From Antedon mediterranea (taxonomy: Eukaryota; Echinodermata; Crinoidea; Comatulida; Antedonidae), in contig NC_092674.1 of assembly GCF_964355755.1 (NCBI RefSeq), forward strand, positions 27,022,001 to 27,082,000: DNA of 60,000 nucleotides. The letters are read 5' to 3'. Shown piece after piece: positions 10,641-23,369 of this stretch. The notes below the pieces were generated by a model. That model was not told the DNA's origin. It saw only the letters and a list, made by a program, of their open reading frames with translations, and did no database searches. The number at the start of each line of letters is the position of its first letter. Positions within the stretch are counted from its first letter, which is position 1. The position numbers and the translations under genes are program-made.

Positions 10641-13467
10641 TAATGTTATATGTAGTTTTACCTAAATCTCTCATAGACAACTTAAATTAGAAGTCCATTT
10701 TATGCCAAGATAAACCAACATAGGCCTTTGTCTTCCAAGGGAAGAATATATAACGTTTGTAACTACCACCACTGACTTTTATGTATAATTGGCTACTAGC
10801 TCCAGTAAATTTGAAGTTTCCCACAAAATTGTTGATCAACTTTTTTATCCTCTTTATTTAAAAGTTACTTCTGTTAATACTTTTATTTGAGTCTTTTATA
10901 AATAGGGCAAATTGTATACGTGAACACAAAGGGCAAGAATAAGACCTAATTCAACAGATAAAATACCAAGTTTTATTTAAGTTAATCTTAATCTTTACTT
11001 TATGTAGACATACAATGTGTTTTATATTTTCATCAATTTAAAGGTAGCCAGTTACATGCTATAATTTGCTTAAGTACTGGTGCATTTGACTTAACTCCAT
11101 ATGTCTTTAATTATATTGTAATAGCTTCCAAATACATAATATTTAAAATCAGTCTCTGAAACAAAGGTTTAGTTGTTATAGTAAACAAGAACACAAAGAG
11201 AATAAAGTTTGGAACGTGCAAAACGAGAATAGCTATACAATTGCCGATGTCTGGTGTATACCATTAATATATGGTTGAAATTAACCCTTAAAGCTAATTT
11301 TATTAACCCTTCGACCTCCGCTTAAGTAACATTAAAACTTACTTACATATATACAGACAGTACAAAACATTACATAGTTGTTGTAGTCCTATCGTTAGAT
11401 ACCGCAGGCGGTAGGATGTAAAAGAACTACATATAACTGCGGTGGGTAAAATACACTAGTATGTTAAGTACACTGGGGAATCCCTATAAAAGTTATATCA
11501 TCTGTTTACACTAAAGAGTTATGAGGAACGGATTTACCACACAAACACAGTATTAAAACAGTAGTAAAACAGGATTTTACAAGGTAAAGAAAAATAGTAA
11601 GGTCACCTCTACCAAAATCTATAGATTCATTTTTGTAAGATGAACTTGAAAGGAGGTCATTGAAAATATACAGTATTTTCGTGCATGGTTTTACTTTTTA
11701 ATTTTTAATCATAACAATTCTTATGTTGCTGAAGTATGACAATTGACATCAATTGGTAAAACAGTGTTGACTGGTTAGATATTTAACAAATATTTTTGTT
11801 TTGTTTGTTTGTTTTTTTTTTTATTTTATTCAATCAAAACCAACAGCGATAAATACCGCCACTAACAGGTTTGAAACATAAAACAATACAACATCAAAAA
11901 CGGTTAATTTGATATAAAACAAAGTTTTAGCAAAACTTTTTATTGAGTTAAAATCTTAAATATTAATAGAGGGCGATATAAAAAAATCACTCATGCATGT
12001 AAGAAAGGTTTAGATATGGTTGATTACAAAATAATTTGTTTTAATCCAATTTTTTTTTTCAAATAGCAGAATAATTGTTTTATCCAAAAGTTATGTGGAC
12101 TAGCAAAAGCAAAACACATTTGAGCTTTGAGAAAATAAATTGAAGCCCTAGAAAACTAAGCTTCATTATCGGTGATTAGTCATCCAGTTATCAATTAACT
12201 TTAATTGATGGGCCATCAGTTTTAATTGATAGGTCATCAATTGTTGCCTAACAATAGAAAGCAAGCGTGAACCATTGTAGTTCAATGTGTCGATCTTGAT
12301 TGACTAATTAATGTCCTATCACATCTACTATCACTTAATTGCCTTCTTCAATTTGCACTTCTGGACGTGTTTTTTTTCTCTTTCTTTTGTTTTGTTAATC
12401 TACTACTAGGAAGATATTTGATCTATTCTTCAAAAAGGAGTGTTTAGATCGCAAAATGTTTGTTCATATCAACCTTTACTAATCTTGAAATAATGATCTA
12501 TGTTTTTGATCTTTAAGTTTAGTTTGTGCATGGATGGTTTGCATTTGTTGTTTGCTGTTAATTTTTATTTTCATGTGGATTCTATCAACATTTTTTTTTT
12601 AATTCAGATTCTTTAATACAGATTCAAGGTCAACTCCCCACCCTCGACCCTGTTTTCTAGATTCCGGATCCATCCCTGATCTGTTTCAGAAAGGTGAACA
12701 TTGCTAAATAAGATAGTTCAAGGTATATGCAATTTAACCCAGTATTATACACCTATTTTGCTTCCTTGTATGATTGAATGCGTATTGATTGCTTGGGTAT
12801 GGGAGGCCAACAGACCATACGTAGACACCTGTTACTCTGGTATTTTCGTTCCATAATCGGATTGTTATTGATAGTTTTCCACATGAAATAATGTTAATCT
12901 GACTTAAAGCGATTTATATGAATTATTAACAATTATCATTGACTTCATTTTCTGTATTAACGCAATGAAAACAAGGTTTGACAAATGCATTAAAATGTCC
13001 ATAAAGAAAGCCACAATACATTCAATATTACGCTTCGCTTGGTGCACGATAGCTCGAAGGTGTTTAACAATTAGGATTGAGGGTAACGAACAGACTAACT
13101 GTCTGAAATAATTGATACAACCTTTTGAACATTTATTGTTATTGAAGTAAACCATTTTAACAAATGCTGCAAATTCTTTACGAAATTGGATAAGTAACTG
13201 CCATACTTCATAAAAAAAACTAAAGTAATTTTTTTTAAATCGAAGTTTGCTTATAATAATTTTACGTCCTTAATTCATCTTTACAGTAAGCAGGCTTATG
13301 TCACCCCTGTGACCCAATTTCAATGCAACGCATCTGACTGCCAAATAGTAATACCCTGGAGTCGCTAAATGTGAGCGCCCTTCAATTCAACAAAAGTAGA
13401 GAGTCTCCATTTAAAGGATATATGCTGACTGAGATCCAAATCAACAAGTTGCAATGAAATAAGGATA

Positions 13468-13661
13468 AAGGCCAATTTATACAAACGAGTGGTAACAGTA
13501 ATAAAAATATAGAATCTATGATATTTCCTATGACCATTTACACAAAGCGCGGGGCCAAAGGATGTTTTTTTTTTCAATGAGGATAGATACAGATTCTGCG
13601 CGGGACAAGCTACGTGGTTTTCCGCTTACCGTTACCGATCGCCTGTTTAAATTGGCCTTAA
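13468..13661. mobile_element. Foldback MITE, family B, copy 1
   Basis: The left arm starts AAGGCCAATTTATACAAACG and the right arm, read inverted, starts AAGGCCAATTTAAACAGGCG and continues CGGTAACGGTAAGCGGAAAA. An inner segment ATAGAATCTATGATATTTCC is shared, inverted, with the related element at 48105-48298. About 194 bp with no coding sequence. The minus-strand open frame across it is incidental. Confidence 0.65.
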
Positions 13662-14802
13662 TAAGTCACTAGTAACAGTATGAAGTACTATTGTAATCAT
13701 TTCTACTGTACACGATTGTTTTCAATTGTGCGAATATGGTTGATAGGAATCAATGTTACTGATGTGGCTAATTAAGTTATGGTGTTTAATCTAGTTGCAG
13801 AATGATAAAAGCCTTGTTACTTGTGTTTCAAGGAGGTGGAGGGGACGAAGATATCACATCAGAATAAGTTCAGAACTTCATTACACTATTTTTATACCCT
13901 GTGGCCCGATATTTCAAAATCATGGATCTTCCACTGCTTGTCAGATCGTATCATTACCATAGTTGGCTACATTAAAAAGGGTTTTTATTTTGCGGTCATT
14001 TTTTGAGTCATTGCTGTATCTTTCACCGTAAAAAAAGTTTACATTGTAACCCTTTATTAATGTTTCCTAATTCATGTTAAATACAGCAGTAACGTATAAA
14101 TTATTAAAACATAACTGCTGTTACCATTTGTAATCCCTCATTGTGCAAAACTAAATGAAACGTTTTTCAGATCGTACGTTTAAATGACTAGCCAGGTGCC
14201 TTTAATAAAGTAATATGTTCTTAATGAAAAAGTATTGATACGATTTGTAGTCTGTTATAACTTATATTGAATTTCCGGTTTGTTATAGATTCTTTAATTG
14301 CTGCTTTATGTACACTCCAAGCTGTATAAATAATTATTAGATAAAGGATCGCTGATTTTGTTCTTCATTAAATTTTAACTCAACAAGGAGAAAAAAATGG
14401 TATACATATTAGAAAGATTGAGTGACAAATGTTGTACCAATTTGCGTGCATGTGTCTTTTCTTCACAAATTAATTTTTCCCCTTTTTCCCTCTTTTTTTA
14501 TTTATTGGTTCTACAAAAAACACTTCTAAATTCTTATTATTCAAAATTATTTATTAAAACCAAACATTTTGAACAGACCAACAGGTGATGGAGAGTTGAA
14601 CAATGAAAGAGAATGTTTAAAATGCCAAATTATTGTCCATTTTTGGTTGTCGGTTTAGTGAATGGCCCGAACCTAGTTTTAAAATCATTTGATATGTATA
14701 CAATGCCTAAAGGTTCGGTACCTTCAATGCTTACTATAGCCAAGACAGACCTGTGGCACACCTCAATACGGAACAAATATATGATGATGTACGTCAATGC
14801 TA

Positions 14803-15123
14803 TACCGCATTCTCTCCATATCTCGGCATCCTTCTCCTAATTTGTTCTGCGGCTTTTGCTTCTTCTCTAAAGTCATCCAAGTTTCCATCAATCTGCGTTT
14901 GCAACACTTCATCAATTGTGAATCAAGCACGTAAACACGTTGAGTGATTGTTTACGGCCTCAGGAAGTTTGTAAGTGAAGATGGGTAGAAACACCAGGGA
15001 ATGTTTGATAAAGACGGCCAGGACGTGGATTCGGTCAGTTTTGAGGAAGCCCATGTAGTCGGCATACTCAAATAGCCTAGGGTGTGACAGACAAGATGTG
15101 CCGTTTCTCTTAAGTATCCGGCT
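14803..15123 (-). pseudogene. Unidentified coding relic with one in-frame stop
   Basis: On the minus strand a single frame is open for 107 codons apart from one TGA at 14923-14925. The conceptual product looks protein-like, unlike neighbouring AT-rich frames. A segment around RLFEYADYMGFLKTDRIHVL is followed by a hydrophobic stretch with FLPIFTYKLPEAV, and after the stop comes a charged segment (IDGNLDDFREEAKAAEQIRR). Local GC content is also higher. I do not recognise the family. It could be a fragment of a retrotransposon polyprotein, a processed pseudogene or a decayed exon. Coding similarity seems to continue past 14802 only after a frameshift. Confidence 0.35.
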
Positions 15124-17039
15124 CTAATCATTTTAATTCATACCTCTGTCATGACAAATTAGGTCTTTTGACTGACATCCAAGCATGATATAATTGACAG
15201 TTTCTGTTGTGCTAGTTTTTGGTTGATAATAATAGTTCATGATCTTTTCGATTTAAAGACATACTTGTAGACAAATTGGGTAAAGCTCGGAGCAACGGCG
15301 GATGCAGAGAATCAACCGATCTTTTAGAAATATTCATGTTCTGTTTATTTATGTAATTAAAACATGTTGATATCAAAATTGGTGTGTGCACCCTGCTAGG
15401 ATTATTTGAGTAGGTGCCAGACTAAACTGTGAAACTGAAACAAACATTGTTTAGGAAATAATGTGATACCAATAACATGAATAGTAATTTCTACTGTTGA
15501 TAAAATAATCCAAAATAATCAAGCATTATTTTATGTTCGGCAAGTAAAACCACATAAATTACATGTTGTTATTTAGTCATTTCTTCCAGACTTTCGATAA
15601 TATATTTGATTTCATATTTGTCTTAAATTAAACCCACTTGAAAAATCTTTGAAGAATTTAATTTAGTTTCTAAGAAATAATTAGCGTTTCAGAAAAGCTC
15701 GAAAATGACATTAAAACACTACAATATGCTCACAAAATATTCAACATTGAAATATGTGAAATAATGTATTGATCTTTTGAAGTTAATATGAATAAAATCA
15801 GTGGTGAAGCCACAAAAGAGAGAAAAAAATTAAACATTGATAAATTGTCCAAGTCACAAGTGGTTTTGAATTCCTTATGGCAGTTCTGTCAACTGAAATC
15901 CAAAATTGTGAATTACACAATTCTATTTCAAACCTTAACAATTCTTTAATTTATATTCAAATATCTTCAACATAAAAAGGAAAAAGTTTTTTGAGGTTCT
16001 CCTTAAGGCAGTTATATTCAAGATAAGAATTAGGAAACAGTTACCATTCTGTAGCTTATAGGAATACTACGAGTAAAAAATTGGTTTTTGGAAAGTTGGA
16101 CTGGGCATGAACACACCCCAAATCACGTTTGAGAAAGAATATCAACTTAAAAAAACCATCATTTAAAGAAAAAAGAACAAAAAAATAAAACTGTTACGTC
16201 AAAAAGTCGAGCAGGGTTTTTTTTTTGTAAGAAATATTTCTTTTTTAATAACTGAAGTAGGACGGTGTAGCGTTGTACTTCATATCACCACAGGACTATG
16301 TTCTAATACCCAGAAGCACACATTTTTCTTATTAAATCAAATGACATGTCTTGACATTTCACAACATTGTGGATCTCCCTTCCAATAACTTTATTCATCC
16401 ACCGTTAATATTTTCCATTGGTAAATGTTTCCGGTTGCAATCTGATTTAAATAAAGTTAGACATTAATGTGAAATCCATAATAAAGTAAAAAATCATGAA
16501 ATATACAGTACTGTAAACTGTACTTTGGGAAAATCTAAAATATATATTTTTCAAATTTGTATTAAATTTTATTAATCATATTTACTAGACCAGCCAATTT
16601 TAGCTTACCGTATGAGTGAACAAATAATATTAAATTAAAGAACACAGATAAAAACATCAAATGATATATATAACGGGTATAATTTACAAACATAAAACAC
16701 ACATGAAGTATTGACCAAACAATCGTAGGACTCAATATTAATTTTTTTCCTTTTATTCTTTAAATTACAATTTAATATTGTATTCTCTTATGTTTTATAT
16801 CCAACAACAGTTAATATAAGGTGATAAAGTATATATTTTTCTAATTTTTCAACAAATGAACTTTGCAGGAAACGGAGGAAAAAAGAAGTTAAACACTTAA
16901 CTATTTTAGTAAAATATAATTATTTTACGTACCATTAATGATTTACTTACAGTTAGAATTTGAAATCAAAAATGATTAATGTTTTTGCCACAACAATATA
17001 TACAAATGTGAAAATGTATATATAGGGTCATAATATTAG

Positions 17040-17201
17040 GCTCGGCCTACACTATCAACCTAGTTTGACAAAAAAAGTGTGATGTGATGCTCAAATATGG
17101 TAGTAATATGCCCAAATATGGTAGTGATATTACATCATCATGTCCATATATGTGCATATCACATTTTTTTTTTCGCATAACGTTTGATGTAGACAGAGCT
17201 T
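17040..17201. mobile_element. Foldback MITE, family A, copy 2
   Basis: Begins near CGGCCTACACTATCAACCTA and ends TTTGATGTAGACAGAGCTT, with AGTTTGACAAAAAAAGTGTG beside the left arm and the internal phrases AATATGGTAGTAATATG and CATCATCATGTCCATATATG. It has the same layout as copies 1, 3, 4 and 5. Confidence 0.75.
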
Positions 17202-17939
17202 GAAATATTTATTTTACACACATACACATGTATGTCAAATACAAATCAAATGATCATATTAGTTTGTTGATTTTTGTTGATTGAAATTTCATTGTCAATT
17301 CCTTACATACCTTCACACCATAGAGGTGCCAGTCCATATTATCGACAAATTAATACAGGAATAAAGTTGAGATGACCTCACGCAGACATTAGCGTAGGCC
17401 TCCTAAGCACATTCTTATTCTAGGTGTCTATTAAAGGCCCTCGCAGTGTTTTTATCCCGAGGCAATGATCTCGGTGTTAACCAGACAAGTTACTCCCATC
17501 AGATGTAAAACTTGTAAATTGAATGATTTGTTTTCTCATTGGGGTTTTTAAGAGTGTGATTAGTTTTAGTTTTGTCCCAGGGCAAGTTTAAAAAAAAAAA
17601 ATGTTCTTATTGGTAAATGCTGTGTAGTGTACACCGATGTATGATTATAAATTGAATAGAGAAAATATTTTTATAGAACACTGTAAATATTTCAACTAAT
17701 TACATTCTCTCCATTAAACGAATATAGTACAAAACATTTCTTATTTGTTTTATAATGCACGTTACTGTAGATACCGTATATTCTGTACATTAATATTCCG
17801 TTTCATTATTCGTTGACCTATCGCGTGGTTGAAAAACCTCTGACTGTTAAATAGAACCAAAGGTCACCATGCAAAAACAAAATGACCGAAGTCAACCAAT
17901 CAAATAGCAAGATGTGCTTGCTTTCCAATCCAAAGAACC

Positions 17940-18360
17940 AGTGTTCAATCGTGACCTGGTGTCAGTGTTCAATCCTAACCTAGTGCCAGGGTTCAATCGT
18001 GTCAGGATTCAATCCTTTTTTAATATCAGGGTTCAATCCTTTCCTAGTGTCAGGATTCAATCCTGTCCTAGTGTCAGGGTTCAATCCTGTCCTAGTGTCA
18101 GGGTTCAATAGGACAGGATTGAACCCTGTCCTAGTGTCAGGATTCAATCCTTTTTTAATATCAGGGTTCAATCCTTTCCTAGTGTTAGGATTCAATCCTG
18201 TCCTAGTGTCAGGGTTTAATCCTGGCCTAGTATCAGGGTTCAATCCTGGCCTAGTATCAGGGTTCAATCCTGGCCTAGTATCAGGGTTCAATCCTGGACT
18301 GGTATCAGGGTTCAATCCTGGACTGGTATCAGGGTTCAATGCTGGCTTAGTGTCGGGGTT
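17940..18360. repeat. 24-bp minisatellite (TCAGGGTTCAATCCTGGCCT type) with an internal inversion
   Basis: About 17 copies of a 24-bp unit, TCAGGGTTCAATCCTGGCCT plus AGTA, run head to tail. A higher-order block containing CCTTTTTTAATATCAGGGTT occurs twice (18001 and 18135). One unit is inverted at 18110-18128 (AGGACAGGATTGAACCCTG), next to a normal copy. The period is a multiple of three, so about 120 codons stay open on both strands (GFNPVLVS one way, LNPDTRTG the other). That is expected from the array and is not taken as coding. Confidence 0.9.
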
Positions 18361-19204
18361 GTAACTCTTTTTACGCCACTCTATAAAGCCTTAATGAGAA
18401 TTTAAAAAGTGTTAAGAGAGTATTTGTCACCATCTGTTGCTTAAATTTATGAATATTATATGCCTTATTTATATGAATTTGTATTATTTTAAATTTGTTC
18501 CTTAATATATACCACTTATTATTGCAGCACCCAACTGCTCAGTGTTATTTTTATACTGCTGTGTCGTTGGCACATTCTTTGAAATGCTTTATTTACGAAT
18601 TTAAAGAAGAATAGTTATTTTTAGCTTTTGTTGACCTTCCTCCCCCAGTAATTTGTCGTTAATTTACAGATTTGGATTGTTATTACTAGCTGCAATCATT
18701 AACTTAAATTCTCAAATTAATTCAACCACTTAAGCAAAATAATAACAATTGTAATTCAAAATCAAAATAACATGTGTATTTTGTGTAGAACACTAGTTAG
18801 ACCCCTTGTTAAGAGGTACCTTATTACGGCATGGCCGGTAGCAATGTTGGCTGGATCTACCATGATACAGTTGGTTTACCCTGACAGGTAGGATGGCTAG
18901 ACTTGGCACCTGGGCTAAACTATACACCAGAGTATAGCTTACAATCCCTTGAGGCATCCCTCTTAAGTTTTCGTTTATACTAGAAAGGTGTTATTCAGCT
19001 GAGCCTACCTGAGCTGGATGTCAGTTTGCAAAAGGCCCAGTTGGGTAAACACGTTTGACCCTAGGTGAATGCTAGTCGTGTCCTCCAGGCATACTTTTCT
19101 CAATTGCATTCCCTCATAATTGTTTGTGATAGTTGCAATTGTTACAAGATATGTCATGTTTAAAAGTATAATTTGGGTTATCAATTCAACATCTAATCAC
19201 TTGT

Positions 19205-19319
19205 AAATTGAGGCCAATTGCCAAATTACTACAAGTCTCAATAATTGCTTCAATTTTTAAACTTTAAAAATTGCGATTCAATGCGAATTGAGAAGAACAA
19301 ATTGCTTGGTATTCAATTT
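19205..19319. repeat. Imperfect foldback hairpin
   Basis: Two arms of about 57 bp meet at CAATTTTTAAACTTTAAAAATTG. The outer ends are AAATTGAGG and, inverted, AAATTGAATACC. Arm identity is partial. It looks like an old foldback element. Confidence 0.5.
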
Positions 19320-19361
19320 AACAATTATAATAGAATTACTATAATATAAATAAATAATAAT

Positions 19362-19394
19362 GTCTATTTCGTGCCAAGTTTACCTGGATGAACC
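19362..19394 (+). repeat. Relic DIRS terminus
   Basis: GTCTATTTCGTGCCAAGTTT followed by ACCTGGATGAACC closely matches the left end of the DIRS element at 29230 (GTCTATTACGTGCCTGCTTA, then CCTGGATAAACC). No DIRS coding sequence follows, so this is a truncated or solo end of a related element. Confidence 0.55.
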
Positions 19395-21650
19395 GTCAAC
19401 CACGCCCCCACAGGGTCACGTCCCAACATTGCATACAAAATAAACTTGATAATGTTATCTTAATAAGGGGGTGTTTCATCTTTTTATAAATACAACATTT
19501 TTGCAAATAGCTAATGTAACTTAAAGAGGCCGTAAAGCTATACGGTAAACTCCTACGATTTAGGATTATTTTTGGTATACCATGATAATACAGATAAATA
19601 GCTATTTTTAATCTATTCTGAAGATATTCAAAATAGAAAAAGATAACTGTACATCAGATATCTTTTTCAATTTAGGATTAATAATAAAACTATAAAGACT
19701 ACGTTTATCCAAAAGATATTGGAATTATAAAAAGATTACTTTATAATAGCTAAATAAATCCTTTTAAATTTAGGATTACAACTCTAAGATTACATAGATT
19801 AAAAGTTATTAGTATCAATAGTAATGTTAAATACTTTTAGGATTAGTTATACCAAGAATACATTAGATAAAAAGCTATCAATTCTTAATATAAATTTTGT
19901 CTTCAGATGATCCTTTAGAGTATTAACGTAAGTACATAAAGTAAAGAATGATGTATTTCTGATTGTATTTTAATATATTTGATGTTTTGTCTATTTTTAA
20001 ATCTACTGAAGTCAAGGGATTTATTAAATGGCAATTCAGTACATTAAGTTCCATACGCCCTAACAATGCTGCCATTTTTATACTACTACATATTACTCTT
20101 CCAAAAATGCTATGTAGGACACAGAGTTTGCGCCGACAGCCATATTACACACATAAAAAATGTTTAATCTCTATATCATGGGGTGAGAATGCAAAGCCTA
20201 AATTTATTAATCAAATATCTAGGCTATCAGACTGGAAAATAGCTATGTGTTTGCCCTTTCACCTTTCTTTTTACCCTTCTCACAATTTGATTTGAATATT
20301 GAGCGGAGATCAACTACATAATTATTTTTTATTTCGATGATTACTGTATATTTGTCGCATTCATAGCCAGTTTTTAGATCATTATCATTCTTAGGAAATT
20401 GTAAAACAGGTAAAATATATTTTTAAAGAAGGCTATGTTCAGCATTGTTCTTTGTGTTAAAATATGTAATTGAAGTTGTAGCGTCTGTTGATAGCGAGCC
20501 GACGACAAATGTTCAACATTAATTTTGCACAAAATGAAAATCAAACATAACGTATGTTAGAACGTACGTAGAACCAAATGTTTTTCTCTATGAAAAATTG
20601 GTATATTAAAAATGATTTTAGAGTATCTTCACCTACTGTACATTTTCCAATAATAACCAAAATTAAGATCTCAATTTTTATTATATCATCTAAAGTAACA
20701 TTACCAAATAAAATAGAGAATGGTACAGAACCAATATATACTTTCTTGTACGCTAAGCGTACTTAACTAATTATAGTATGACCTAGTTTTATATAGTCAG
20801 GTTGACTTGAATTATTTGTAACTTTTCGTTCCGCTTAAATTGATCCACTGTAAACTTTCAATTACAAAAAAAAGTTGTGTGATATGATCTTAAGATACTT
20901 TTATAGTTTTTAAGCCAATAGCCGAAGCTGGCACCAAGTGTTCAATCGCCAATGGCAGTTTCCACCCAATTTGCTAGATTTTCTAAACCCTAGATAACCC
21001 TTTGATAGATTTACAGTATGTACAAGTTAAGTAGCAATTACATGCACTCAAGCATAAATACTAAACAAACTTACAACTATTTTTATCCTCTTGAAATCAT
21101 GTAAGTCATAGTAAAGGTAACAAAAATCTTCTACAATCAGAAATTTTCTTTAATTTTTTTAGAAGTTTTTTTTTTAATGAATACTTGTAAAGTGACAGAT
21201 TGCTTTGGTTATCCATACAATTTATTCTCCATTCCTGCACGTTATATGCTCGTTGTTAGTAAATCTTTTGAAGATAGTATTTATATCTGATCATTATACT
21301 TGGGCCTATATTTATAGGTAGGGGGGTTTTAATGTTCTTCTTCGACCTCCTCATAATGGTTGTTAATATTTGTATCGAGGAGTAAAAGTCATGAGTCTCC
21401 ATCCAAAAACTCCCTGATCCAAACATGGTTTTAAAATCATTTGCTTTCCTTTTATCTTAAAGACTTTCAAGACTTCAACCAATGATTCCACCATCATAAC
21501 CCAAAACCCAAGACATTTTGACTTGATCCATCAATTAATCAGTTATTACCCACATTAAGCAGTAGTTGCATATCTTATGAATCAACTTTTCTAAACATTT
21601 TAGGCTCATCAAAAGTCTGGTTACTTTTCAAAAAGCATGTTTATTGTTAG

Positions 21651-21732
21651 GGAGCGTTTATACAACACGCTATTACACGCAAGAATGCGTGTTGAATATG
21701 CGTGTAATAGCGTGTTATTTATACGCGCCCAT
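21651..21732. repeat. Short inverted-repeat element with near-perfect arms
   Basis: AACACGCTATTACACGCA (21664-21681) is repeated exactly inverted at 21699-21716 around a 17-base loop. The similarity extends outward as GGGAGCGTTTATAC against inverted GGGCGCGTATAAAT. It is likely a very small foldback element. Confidence 0.6.
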
Positions 21733-23369
21733 ACATAGTATTACAAAAGAATTAGAAACCTTTTGGACCTTTTAAAATTAAGAAAACTTTTGTTTTAGAG
21801 AGTTCATTCAGTCTAGTGAAGCCCACTTGTAGAATTACAGTACACATGTTGTATCACTTTCATTCAATAACTATTTGTTGTGTATGAGGATTTCAGTTGC
21901 CTACAACAATTTGCCCTGTGGGTGTGCCAATGTATCGCTTGTTATATCATTTGTGAAGTAAGCTGAAAAGTAAATTGTAAACTACTTTTACAATCATATT
22001 AGACTTAGTGACTAGACTCGCCTAAGAAGCATTGTTAGCAATGTATAGAGCTATAGACTAGGTGTTTTCATTGGCTTCTAATCTGAAATGATAGATCCAC
22101 TTGAGAAGTATTGGAATGTTAGTTTTCATTGTAAACTGTGGAGAGAGTATTAGTGTCAATTTCTTCCAAAGTGACACAACAATTTATAAAAAAGAATTAT
22201 AAAATCGTGAAAAGTAAGTTGTCGCTGACGTACTTAGAAAACAGTTGACATGTGTATGTTTTGTCTATATCCAGGGTTTGAAATTTACACCAGCAAATTT
22301 GTTATTAGATTTTGTTAATTGCTTGTTGAAAATTTAAAAACTAGCAAATGTTTGCTCAGTGTACAAAATAACAATAGATAATTAGTTTACTAACATTTAA
22401 ACAAATTTGCTTGCTTGCTAGGTTTTCTAATTTTGCTAGTTAGACTTTTTTAAAGTAGCAAATGTTTGCAAGTGGATACAAAAAGATTCTAGCTATAATA
22501 TCATGTTGATATTTGTAAAAAGAACATAGTTGTTTCATCATGTTTGTAATAGGCTAACTATTAACTTTGCAGATAACTGAAATAAACGAGTAAAGATCTA
22601 TCAATCAATCAATATAATTGATTGTATTTTTGTTGTTTAGGAAACTGATCTGTGAAACCTAAAAGCTACCAGAGCAAAAGTTAAACCCACATGAGTTTTT
22701 AACTGCATTCCAATTTAAGGTGCAAAGCTTTTTAGGTATGGACGTTATTGTAAAGTGATCAGGCCATACAGTTATTTAAAAAATGGTTTTTATTAATTGG
22801 CTTTGAATTCTTTACAAATCAAAAATTATTATTATATTAAATAAATATAAATTAAGAATAGAAAACCTTTATTTTAATCCTTTTTATGTTAGTAAAGGTA
22901 TCAACAATTCTTTTATATTTTTATAATAATTATTTATTTATTTAGATTTTAGATTAGCAGACAAAAAAGGGAAAGAAAAGAAATATTTTCAAACAAAAAA
23001 AACTTGAACCACAATCATTTCTTTGATATTTTAAAGAATTAACATTTAATTAAAATCATTGTATTTAAAGTAAATTTAAGTTATAAAATACATAAAAACT
23101 TCCACACACATTATGATGTTTGAATTGAATGCTTCCCATTAAAGGGGTATGTAAATATTGGAAATAACCCATATTTAAAGTTTAACAATTTTATTTTATG
23201 GGAATAAAATTAATGGAAATGTTATATATAGTTATATATTCCTACCATGATTGGGGTAGCGGTCTAAATCATTATTATTAGTAACGTTATTGCATTTTCA
23301 TATTCTTTTATGTATTAAATGGTTAATATAATGTACCTTACATCAAAGAATATAAATAGGTAAAGAATC

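Noticed and set aside
17940-18360. CRISPR-like array
   Set aside because: Units are contiguous 24-bp tandem copies with no unique spacers, and the genome is plainly animal.
17980-18364. Long repeat-protein frames on both strands (119 and 121 codons)
   Set aside because: They exist only because a 24-bp minisatellite has a period divisible by three. Both strands are equally open, and no start context or splice signal supports either.
19963-20295. 110-codon plus-strand frame
   Set aside because: Composition follows the AT-rich background. No domain, no paired splice sites, no similarity I recognise.
22275-22470. Possible hAT end (CAGGGTTTGAAATT) with repeated AGCAAATGTTTGC
   Set aside because: I could not find a matching inverted right end or an 8-bp target duplication, so the element cannot be supported.
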